A DNA stretch of 64,000 bases from Streptomyces pseudovenezuelae (GTDB lineage Bacteria > Actinomycetota > Actinomycetes > Streptomycetales > Streptomycetaceae). The stretch lies in NCBI RefSeq assembly GCF_001513955.1, contig NZ_KQ948146.1:222476-286475 (forward strand), read 5' to 3'. The notes under the pieces are model-generated. The model was not told where the DNA came from and did not search any database. It saw nothing but the letters and a program-made list of their open reading frames with translations. Positions 57,522-64,000 of this stretch are shown piece after piece (position 1 is the stretch's first letter; the number at the start of each line of letters is the position of its first letter). Made by a program: the position numbers and the translations under genes.

Positions 57522-58178
57522 CTACCGCGCGGCGAGTTCCTTCACGCCGTACAGCGCGGCGGGAGCCCCCGTCTCCAGGGCCCAGTAGCGGTCGCCGTAG
57601 GACCAGTGCCACCACTCGGTCGGGTAGTTGACCAGGCCCGCCGCGCTGAGGGCCGCGCCCAGCAGGGCACGGTTGGCCTTGGCCTCCTCGGTGATGTTGC
57701 CGGCGCCCGTGTAGCAGGCGCCGTCGCTCTCCTCCGGGTTGGCGTTCATGGCGGTGCCCAGGTCGAGTTCGTGGCCGTCGGCGTCGGTGAGGGTGAGGTC
57801 GACGGCCGCTCCGGCGCTGTGCGGGGCTATGCCGGGCGGGGAGACATAGCGGCTGGCCGCCGTGTGGATCCGGTCGGCGGACCAGTCGGGGTGGGCGGCG
57901 CGCAGTTCGTCCGCGTACTTCTCGAAGTAGTGCCGCTGGAGCGCCGGCGGCCGGTACCCCTCCACGAAGAGCAGGCGCAGCCCGTCGGGCAGCAGGGCCT
58001 GCGCCCGGAGCAGCCGGTCGAGGACGCCTTGGCGCAGGTGGACCTCGGCGCCCAGGGAGTCCTCGTGCTTGCGGTCGTCGACGAGGAGGTGGTCGCGGAC
58101 GTCCACGAGCGGTTCGCCGTTCTCCTCCACGGGGACGGCGGCGACACGGGCGTCGGACATCAGGATGATCTCACTCAT
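57522..58178 (-). CDS. VanX-type D-Ala-D-Ala dipeptidase
   Basis: A 218-residue zinc dipeptidase. The signature SxHxxGxAxD appears as PHSAGAAVDLTL (about 123-134), and the second site EWWHWSYGDRYW (about 189-200) supplies Glu and His. FVEGYRPPALQRHYFEKY is typical of the VanX branch. VanX cleaves D-Ala-D-Ala; many soil actinomycetes carry such enzymes outside vancomycin clusters, for wall turnover or peptide scavenging. There are no vanH or vanA genes here. The ATG at 58178 is used; the open frame upstream to 58340 lacks family similarity. Confidence 0.92.
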   Translation of the reverse strand: MSEIILMSDARVAAVPVEENGEPLVDVRDHLLVDDRKHEDSLGAEVHLRQGVLDRLLRAQALLPDGLRLLFVEGYRPPALQRHYFEKYADELRAAHPDWSADRIHTAASRYVSPPGIAPHSAGAAVDLTLTDADGHELDLGTAMNANPEESDGACYTGAGNITEEAKANRALLGAALSAAGLVNYPTEWWHWSYGDRYWALETGAPAALYGVKELAAR

Positions 58179-58537
58179 GGGGTGATCATCCCGTGGCCGC
58201 GGAACCTGCCGTGCACCGCATCCACCGCATCCAACCGGAAACGTGGGAACCGGCGTGGTGCGCCTTCTTTCGCAGGATCCGGAGGCCGGCTCCCGCCGGA
58301 CCGCGCCGGTGGTGCGCTCGGAAGGGCGGGGTGCCTTCAATCCGGCGGGCGAGCCGCCGGTCGACGCCGAGCTGCTGGGCGAGCTGCTCGGCGATCGCGG
58401 CCGCGTGGGGCCTGCGTCTGCTGCCCCCGTCGCCGCATCCGTTCGACGCGGTCCTGCGGCTGCCCCTGACCGACTCCACGCGTGCGCCGACGGAATTCGG
58501 CCGGCGTCCGGCGCACACCGCGAGCGAGGTCCAGGCG
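58179..58537. other. Non-coding gap, no gene recognised
   Basis: About 360 bases between two minus-strand genes. Several frames are open on both strands, but none shows a ribosome site, family motif or convincing composition. It presumably holds the promoter of the dipeptidase gene and the 3' end of the acidic-protein transcript. Confidence 0.5.
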
Positions 58538-58780
58538 TCAGCCGGAGGACTCCTCGGCGCCCGGGTGCTCGGGGTGAACGGTGTCCGAGCGCGGCGCGCC
58601 CTGTCGGCCGGTCCCCGCCTCGTCGGTGTCCGGGACGTCCTCCGGCTCGTCGGTGCCGGGCTCCTCGTCCGGGACGCTCGCGACCTCCCAGGGGTCCTCG
58701 CCCTCGCCCGCCTGCTGGTCCGGCAGATCCCGCGGGACGGGATCGCCGTTCTCGCCCGGTCCTTCGCTGCGGTGGTCCAC
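58538..58780 (-). CDS. Small acidic, disordered hypothetical protein
   Basis: An 80-residue protein rich in Glu, Asp, Pro and Gly (DHRSEGPGENGDPVPRDLPDQQ, EDPWEVASVPDEEPGTDEPED) with no hydrophobic core, so it is probably disordered. The case for a real gene is the GTG at 58780 placed five bases after GGAGG and the strongly acidic composition that differs from chance frames. It follows the ROK gene by 61 bases on the same strand. The role is unknown. Confidence 0.7.
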   Translation of the reverse strand: MDHRSEGPGENGDPVPRDLPDQQAGEGEDPWEVASVPDEEPGTDEPEDVPDTDEAGTGRQGAPRSDTVHPEHPGAEESSG

Positions 58781-58841
58781 GGTGTCCTCCGTTCGTGTTG
58801 CTGGCGGGGGCGCGAGTACCTCCGCGCAGGTCGGCGAAACG

Positions 58842-60122
58842 TCAGTGCGGGGAGCGCTCCTCCAGGGCGGCCCGCCAGGCCGGTGCCGGTCCCTCGGGGG
58901 CGGGTTCGGGGCGTCGGCCGCCGCGGGCGAAGAAGTCGGCGAGCGGAAGGATGGCCGCGCCCACGGTGACCGCGTCGGGTCCGAGGCGGCCGAGGTCGAC
59001 GGTGACCTTCTCGGCCGGGTACCGCAGCGCGTACGCCGTCGCGTGGCGTCGTACGGCGGGCAGGAACCGGGCGCCGAGCTGGAGGCCGGCCCAGCCGCCG
59101 ACGATGATCCGCTCGGGCTGGAAGAGGTTGATCAGGTCGGACAGGCCGGCGCCCAGGTACTCGGCGGTCTCCTCCAGGACCGCCAGCGCCACGGGGTCGC
59201 CCGGGGTGTCGTCGGCCGGGTGCGCGGCGGCGAGCATGGCGGCGAGCGCGGTCTCCTCGTCGACGCCCTCGGCCGGCCGGCCGCCCTCCTCGCGCCAGCG
59301 CTCCAGCAGCGACTCGGCGCCCGCGTAGGCCTCCAGGCAGCCGAGGGCACCGCAGCGGCAGCGGCGACCCCTGACCCGTACCGTCAGATGCCCCCATTCG
59401 ACGGCCCGGCCGTGTTCCACCTCGGGCGTCACCAGACAGGCGCCGACGCCGGAGCCGAAGAGGACCACGACGGCGCTGCGGGCACCGCGGCCGCCGCCGA
59501 ACCACATCTCGGCCTGGCCGAGGGTCTTGGCGCCGTTGTCGATGAAGTAGCGGACGCTGCCGGGCAGCGGCGAGCCGGTGCGCAGCAGTGCCTCCAGCGG
59601 GACGGCGTCCCAGCCGATGGTCTGGCCGTGCACGACGGCCCCGCTCTCGGGAGTGTGGGCCACGATGCCGGGCACCCCGATGCCGACGCCGAGCAGTGCC
59701 TCGGGCTCGGTCGCGGTACCGGCGAGCACCTCGGCGATGCCGTCGCGGATGTGCCCGACGATGGCCTCGACGTCGTAGCTGCGCTGGGTCAACGGCCGTT
59801 CGGCGCGGGCGAGTTCGGTGAGGGTCAGGTCGAACAGCTCGACCCGCACCCTGGTTTCGCCGACGTCGACGCCGATCATGTGGCCGCTGCCGGGCGCCAC
59901 CCGCAGCAGGGTGCGGGGGCGGCCGCCGTCGGAGTCGACGCTGCCCGCCTCCTCCAGCAGCCCGTCGGCCACCAGGTCGGCGACGACGTTGCTGACCGAG
60001 CCGGAGCTGAGCCCGGTGGCCGGGCCGAGTTCGAAGCGGCTTAGGGGTCCGTCGAAGTAGAGGCGCTGCAGTACGGCCGTGCGGTTGGCGCGTCTGAGGT
60101 CGCGTACGGTGCGTCCGTTCAA
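58842..60122 (-). CDS. ROK-family transcriptional repressor
   Basis: A 426-residue regulator. The N-terminal winged helix (RTAVLQRLYFDGPLSRFELGPATGLSSGSVSNVVADLVADGLL, about 14-57) is followed by a ROK sugar-kinase-like domain: GVDVGETRVRVELFD, GIGVPGIVA, and the zinc-site text EWGHLTVRVRGRRCRCGALGCLEAY with CxCGxxGC. Such proteins sense sugars; the kinase-type catalytic region around PLEALLRTG is partly degenerate. The start codon is TTG with GGGAGC upstream. It follows the phosphotransferase by six bases, in an operon with it. Confidence 0.92.
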   Translation of the reverse strand: MNGRTVRDLRRANRTAVLQRLYFDGPLSRFELGPATGLSSGSVSNVVADLVADGLLEEAGSVDSDGGRPRTLLRVAPGSGHMIGVDVGETRVRVELFDLTLTELARAERPLTQRSYDVEAIVGHIRDGIAEVLAGTATEPEALLGVGIGVPGIVAHTPESGAVVHGQTIGWDAVPLEALLRTGSPLPGSVRYFIDNGAKTLGQAEMWFGGGRGARSAVVVLFGSGVGACLVTPEVEHGRAVEWGHLTVRVRGRRCRCGALGCLEAYAGAESLLERWREEGGRPAEGVDEETALAAMLAAAHPADDTPGDPVALAVLEETAEYLGAGLSDLINLFQPERIIVGGWAGLQLGARFLPAVRRHATAYALRYPAEKVTVDLGRLGPDAVTVGAAILPLADFFARGGRRPEPAPEGPAPAWRAALEERSPH

Positions 60123-60128
60123 GGCTGT

Positions 60129-61118
60129 TCAGGCTCCCGTGACCCTGGCGAGGGCCTCGATCTCGTCCAGTGCGGCGACGAGTTCCGGGGCCACCGCCGA
60201 CTGGACCCAGCGTTCCTTCTCGTCGTCGACCGCCCGGGGGACGGTCTCGGTGAGCATGATCAGGTAGAGGTAGGCACGGTACAGGGCCAGGCGCACCCGG
60301 GCCGGGGCGTCGAACTCGGCCCGGCCGCCCGCCTCCCGGTAGCCCGCGAGGAACGCCTCGTCCTTCTTGATGTCCCCCAGCAGCGCCAGGGAGACGAAGT
60401 CGGCGAGGGGGTCGCCCCAGAACATCCGCTCCCCGTCGATGAGCCCGCCGATGCGGAGTTCCCCGTCGGCCGGGCGGTGCAGCAGGATGTTCCCGTCCCA
60501 CAGGTCGAAGTGGACCAGGGCCGCGACCGTGACCTCGTCGAGGGCGGGGAAGCCGTCCCGGAGCGTGCGGGCCACCTGGTCGACGGAGCGCGGCAGCCGT
60601 GCCTCGTAGTCCCGGGCATCGTCCAGGATCGCGTCGATCATGGTGGTGAACGCGGTGCGCCAGTCGGGGGCGAGCGGGCCGAGGGCGCCGGAGGGGTAGC
60701 CGAAGCCGGGCCCGGTCACCGTGTGCAGCCGCGCGACCTGACGCCCCAACTCCCTTCGCAGCGGCTCCCGTTCGGCTTCGGTGACCGATCCGTCCCAGGG
60801 CTCGCCGGGACACGCCGTCATCAGCAGATGGGGTACGGCGGCACGGGCACCCACGGCCACCACGTGCGGTGCCGCGACCTCGGCCTCGGCGGCCGCGCGG
60901 TAGAACTCCGCCTCACAGACGAGGAGTTCACGCTCGTAGCGCAGGCCGGGGACGGTGGACGCGGGCGGGACCTTGAGGACGTAGCGGGTGCCGTCCGTGA
61001 GGAGGAGCTCGTCGACGGTGTTGTAGGTCCCGCCGCTCAGGGGCCGGACCGCGGCGAGCCGACCGGGGTCGAGGCCGGCGCCCTCCAGCACCTGCCGAGC
61101 CCACTCCCAGGAGTCCAC
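60129..61118 (-). CDS. Aminoglycoside-phosphotransferase-fold kinase
   Basis: A 329-residue APH/fructosamine-kinase-like protein. The catalytic loop is LVHFDLWDGNILLHRP (about residue 212; Brenner-type HxDxxxxN) and the metal-binding segment is IDGERMFWGDPLADF, with Asp taking the DFG place. PLSGGTYNTVDELLLTDGTRYVLKV forms the N-lobe. It phosphorylates a small molecule; a sugar or metabolite is as likely as an antibiotic. The GTG at 61118 is the best start. It lies between the self-sufficient P450 (19 bases) and the ROK gene (6 bases). Confidence 0.88.
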   Translation of the reverse strand: MDSWEWARQVLEGAGLDPGRLAAVRPLSGGTYNTVDELLLTDGTRYVLKVPPASTVPGLRYERELLVCEAEFYRAAAEAEVAAPHVVAVGARAAVPHLLMTACPGEPWDGSVTEAEREPLRRELGRQVARLHTVTGPGFGYPSGALGPLAPDWRTAFTTMIDAILDDARDYEARLPRSVDQVARTLRDGFPALDEVTVAALVHFDLWDGNILLHRPADGELRIGGLIDGERMFWGDPLADFVSLALLGDIKKDEAFLAGYREAGGRAEFDAPARVRLALYRAYLYLIMLTETVPRAVDDEKERWVQSAVAPELVAALDEIEALARVTGA

Positions 61119-61137
61119 CAGCGTCCCGCCCCTTCTC

Positions 61138-64000
61138 TCACCCCGCGGCGTACACGTCCTCGATGTAGCGCCCGTCCCGCACCAGCTCGTCGAGCCACCG
61201 CTCGGCGGCCTTCTCGTCGGCGTCGGGCGTGCGGTCCCGGAACAGCGTACGGAATGCCTCCCGCACGCCGGGTGCCATTCGTGATCCGTCCCCGCAGACG
61301 TAGACACGAGCACCGGCCCGCAGAAGTTCCCAGACCTCGTCGGACTCGGCGGCGATGCGGTGCTGCACGAAGCCACCGCCGGGGACCGCACTGAAGGCCG
61401 GGCGCAGCCGGACGGCCCCCACCGCCTCGGCGGAGCGCAGTTCGTCGGCGTGCAGGAAGTCGGCGTCCGGGGCGTCGCAGCCGAAGTAGCAGAGCGCGGG
61501 TGGCAGGTTTTCGCCCCGGCCCAGGGCGGCGACCCGGTCGGCGACCGCGCCGCGGAAGGGCGCGAGGCCCGTGCCCGCCGAGATCATGACGACCGGGCGG
61601 GAGTGGTCGACCCGGAAGGCGTCCCGGCAGGGCTGGATCCGGGCCAGGACGGTGTCCCCGGGCCGGACGTCGGCGAGGTGTCCGGAGCCGGTCCCTCGGT
61701 GGGTGCCGTTCCCCGAACGCGCGGGGGCCTCCAGCAGGGAGACCATGAGGTCGACGTGCCCGGGGTCGGTGCTGGGGGACGAGGACACCGAGTAGTGGCG
61801 CGGACGCATCGGGGGCAGGAGGACGAGCAGGGCCGGCCAGTCGAGTGCGCCGCGCAGGGCCGGGTGGGTCTCGAAGAGTTCGACGAGGGTGCGGGGGTCG
61901 TCCGTCAGGGCCGCGAGCCGGGCCTGTTCCGGCGGGCACGGGTTGGCGGCGGCCAGCGCGGTGAGCTGGTCGGCGGTGGGGCGCTGCCGCAACTCGACGT
62001 GGTGGGTGAGCAGTTGGCGCACGGTGAGCGGTCGGTCGACGGCGGGTCCGTCACGGCGCGGACGGGGCACGCGGATGTCCAGGACGGCGTCCAGGTCGAC
62101 GCCGAGCGCGTCGGCGGCCCGTTCCACGACGGCCTTGTCGTTGACCGGGAGCACGCTGACGTGGTCGGCGGTGCGGTAGGTGACGCCCTCGGGCAGGGCG
62201 AGCCGCACGAACCGCTTGAGCCGGGGGTGGCCCGGGGCGGTGAGGTCGCGGGCCTCGGTGACCGTCATCGGGACCAGGGCGTGGCGCTCGGCGAGGGCGC
62301 TGAGGGGCCCGCCGGTGAGGACGCGGACTTCATGGTCCGCGCCGGTCCCGGCGGCGGCGTCGGCGCTCGCGTCCGGGTCGCCGTGGCTCTGCAGGAGCCG
62401 GGTCCGCAGCCCGGCCGCGAAGGCGCGGACCGTGCCGGTCAGGTCGCCGGAGGCGTCACCGGCGGCGCGGTCCAGGAGCCGGGTGGCGCCCAGTGCGGCG
62501 AGGCGGTCGTCGATCCGGGTCGGGAAGTGCTGGTAGGTGGCGGCCCAGTTGCGGTCGCCGACGCCGAGGACGGTGTAGGAGACGCCGGTCAGGTCGTGGG
62601 GGCCCTCCAGCCAGGCGGCGAACCGCCGTGCGTCGTCGGTCGGCCGGCCGTTGTAGGAAGCGGCGGTGATGACCACCGGGCGGTCGGTGGGCAGGCCGTC
62701 GGCGTACGCGTCCAGGGAGGCGACCTCGGTGTCGCAGCCCACGGCGGCGGCCTCGTCGGCGAGCAGGGCGGCGAAGTCACGGCAGGTGCCGTAGTTGCTG
62801 CCGTGCAGGAACAGGGCGCGGGTGCCGGGCAGCACCCGGGCGGGCAGGGCGGTGTCGGTGGCCGGGGCCGGCTCGGTCCGCGGGGCCGCGCCCGGCAGCG
62901 AGGGGTGGTCGCGGTCGGCCGCGGTGCGCGCGGTGAGCTTGAGGGTGAAGCCGTCGGGCTTGAGAGTGAGTGTCTCCTTGACCGTCAGGCGGTAGTCGGC
63001 GTGGTCGTGCAGGCGGTACCGGTGGACGAGGAGCGCCAGCAGCATGGTGGCCTCGTGGAGGGCGAACTGCCGTCCGATGCAGGCGCGTTCACCGGTGCCG
63101 AAGGGCTTGAAGGCGTGCGGGGAGCGGGCGGCCTCCGCCTGGGGCGTGAACCGGGAGGGGTCGAACAGCTCGGGGTTGTCCCCCCACACGGGCTGCCGGT
63201 GCAGCATCGGCGCGACGACGGTGAGGACCTGTCCGGTGCGCAGCGGGACACGGCCGCCCAGCAGGGTGTCCTCGCGGGCCTGCCGGCTGAAGGCGGCGGC
63301 GGTGGGCCAGAGCCGGAGCGCTTCGTTGAGCACCTGCCGGGTGCAGGTGAGCCGTCCGACCTCGTCGAAGGTCGGCTCCGGGTCCGCGGTGTCGCCCCAC
63401 AGCGCGTCGACCTCGCGGCGCACGAGGTCGAGCACGGCCGGGTGCTTGGCCAGGTAGTACATCGCGAAGGACATCGCGCCGGAGGTCGTCTCGTGCCCGG
63501 CGATCAGGAAGGTGATCACCTGGTTGCGGATGTTGGTGGTGTCGAGCGTGGTGCCGTCGCCGGGGTGCGCGGCCGTGAGCATGAGTCCGAGAAGGTCCTC
63601 GAAGCCGCCCCCGCCGGACGCCGAGCGGGCGCTGATCACGTCGTCGACGACCTGCGCCAGATAGTCGGCGTCGGCGCGGAAGGCCTCGTCGGCGGCCGTG
63701 TGGTCACCGCCGGGGGTGCGGGCGAGCCGGGTCATGGCCCACTCCAGGCAGCGCACCATGGACTCGACGAAGGGGTGCGGCTCGTCCCGCTCGAAGGAGC
63801 CGAAGTCGTAGCCGAATCCGGTGAGTCCGATGGTGTCGAGGGTCATCCGGGTCATGTCGTCGGCGATGTCCACCGGCTGTCCGGTGCGGGCGGCCCGGTC
63901 CCAGGAGTCGATCAGCCGCCGCGCGACGCGCAGCATCACCGGGTGGTAGGTGCGCATCGAGCCCATGGCGAAGGCGGGCATCAGGATGTCGTGGGCCTTG
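61138..64000 (-). CDS. Self-sufficient P450-reductase fusion (CYP102/BM3-type), 5' end missing
   Basis: At least 954 residues, with the N-terminus beyond the window. The P450 part has AGHETTSGAMSF, EALRLWP (ExxR) and haem loop FGTGERACIGRQFALHEA. A flavodoxin-like FMN domain follows (LFLHGSNYGTCRDFAALLADEA, YNGRPTDDARRFAAWL), then the FAD/NADPH reductase with RHYSVSSSP, GTGLAPFRG and VYVCGDGSRMAPGV, ending in DVYAAG. It carries its own electron chain from NADPH, so needs no partner. BM3-type enzymes hydroxylate fatty acids. The gene heads a minus-strand run with the phosphotransferase and ROK regulator. Confidence 0.95.
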   Translation of the reverse strand, partial: KAHDILMPAFAMGSMRTYHPVMLRVARRLIDSWDRAARTGQPVDIADDMTRMTLDTIGLTGFGYDFGSFERDEPHPFVESMVRCLEWAMTRLARTPGGDHTAADEAFRADADYLAQVVDDVISARSASGGGGFEDLLGLMLTAAHPGDGTTLDTTNIRNQVITFLIAGHETTSGAMSFAMYYLAKHPAVLDLVRREVDALWGDTADPEPTFDEVGRLTCTRQVLNEALRLWPTAAAFSRQAREDTLLGGRVPLRTGQVLTVVAPMLHRQPVWGDNPELFDPSRFTPQAEAARSPHAFKPFGTGERACIGRQFALHEATMLLALLVHRYRLHDHADYRLTVKETLTLKPDGFTLKLTARTAADRDHPSLPGAAPRTEPAPATDTALPARVLPGTRALFLHGSNYGTCRDFAALLADEAAAVGCDTEVASLDAYADGLPTDRPVVITAASYNGRPTDDARRFAAWLEGPHDLTGVSYTVLGVGDRNWAATYQHFPTRIDDRLAALGATRLLDRAAGDASGDLTGTVRAFAAGLRTRLLQSHGDPDASADAAAGTGADHEVRVLTGGPLSALAERHALVPMTVTEARDLTAPGHPRLKRFVRLALPEGVTYRTADHVSVLPVNDKAVVERAADALGVDLDAVLDIRVPRPRRDGPAVDRPLTVRQLLTHHVELRQRPTADQLTALAAANPCPPEQARLAALTDDPRTLVELFETHPALRGALDWPALLVLLPPMRPRHYSVSSSPSTDPGHVDLMVSLLEAPARSGNGTHRGTGSGHLADVRPGDTVLARIQPCRDAFRVDHSRPVVMISAGTGLAPFRGAVADRVAALGRGENLPPALCYFGCDAPDADFLHADELRSAEAVGAVRLRPAFSAVPGGGFVQHRIAAESDEVWELLRAGARVYVCGDGSRMAPGVREAFRTLFRDRTPDADEKAAERWLDELVRDGRYIEDVYAAG

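Noticed and set aside
58179..58340. N-terminal extension of the VanX-type dipeptidase
   Set aside because: The open frame continues upstream but shows no family similarity, and the ATG at 58178 gives the normal family length.
58186..60813. 875-codon minus-strand frame across the ROK and phosphotransferase region
   Set aside because: It is out of frame with two recognisable genes and consists of Arg/Gly/Pro-rich text with no domain.
1..64000. tRNA/rRNA genes, CRISPR arrays, insertion sequences, prophage
   Set aside because: No cloverleaf with a GGTTCGA-type T-loop in context, no regularly spaced repeats, and no transposase, integrase or terminal inverted repeats were seen.

Overview
The window is chromosomal DNA from a high-GC actinomycete, almost certainly Streptomyces. 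The evidence is the extreme third-position GC, many GTG/TTG starts, strong GGAGG-type ribosome sites, and family content typical of the genus: an SSI-type protease inhibitor, STAS/SpoIIE regulators, DUF4232, DUF4235 and DUF4230 proteins, a CebR operator, an ECF41 sigma factor and three P450 systems. I see no tRNA, rRNA, CRISPR array, insertion sequence or phage gene. It reads as ordinary chromosome with many small regulator/enzyme pairs.

Layout. 1-5.3 kb: Ppx/GppA phosphatase; a tight trio (haem-oxygenase-like iron enzyme, HemK2-like methyltransferase, CDGSH Fe-S protein); a STAS protein with a collagen-like tail; an SSI protease inhibitor; a conserved hypothetical. 5.4-7.4 kb: a frameshifted, truncated alpha/beta hydrolase running into an FMN lactate-oxidase-family enzyme. 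7.4-9.0 kb and 23.9-25.8 kb: two paralogous proteins joining a sigma-like region, an HxxxCxxC zinc finger, one membrane span and a ricin lectin domain, with a conserved 33-bp element upstream of each. 9.6-13.6 kb: Fic/RHH toxin-antitoxin pair, 2OG-Fe(II) oxygenase, ECF41-type sigma factor translationally coupled to a stand-alone cytochrome b. 13.6-19.1 kb: secreted GH9 cellulase under a perfect CebR box, and a GH2 glycosidase divergent from a PAS/GAF/PP2C/ATPase regulator. 21.8-23.9 kb: DUF4232 lipoprotein and an ArsB-like transporter that probably starts at CTG.

26-45 kb is a chain of divergent regulator/enzyme modules, most with visible palindromic operators: AraC/PhyH dioxygenase, TetR/NTF2-like plus flavoprotein, P450-ferredoxin, DUF1304-TetR, GlxA/quinone oxidoreductase and MarR/aldehyde-alcohol dehydrogenase, interspersed with redox and detoxification enzymes (Ddn-like F420 enzyme, glutathionyl-hydroquinone-reductase-like GST, VOC and PPOX-type proteins, CDF metal transporter). 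A second STAS protein and a divergent PRPP synthetase follow.

45-64 kb: an OtrA/TetM-like ribosome-protection GTPase, an orphan P450, DUF4230, an orphan MrpE/MrpF-like pair, VanZ, a GH16/CBM13 glucanase with a clear promoter, a PHP protein with a PolX-like N-terminus, HAD phosphatase, FUSC-like permease, an SDR behind a MerR-type promoter, a 650-bp repeat-rich non-coding stretch, a VanX-type dipeptidase, and finally a minus-strand run of self-sufficient P450 (cut by the window end), phosphotransferase, ROK regulator and a small acidic protein. The strongest candidates for something little described are the sigma/zinc-finger/membrane/lectin paralogs with their shared upstream element, and the sigma-cytochrome b couple.
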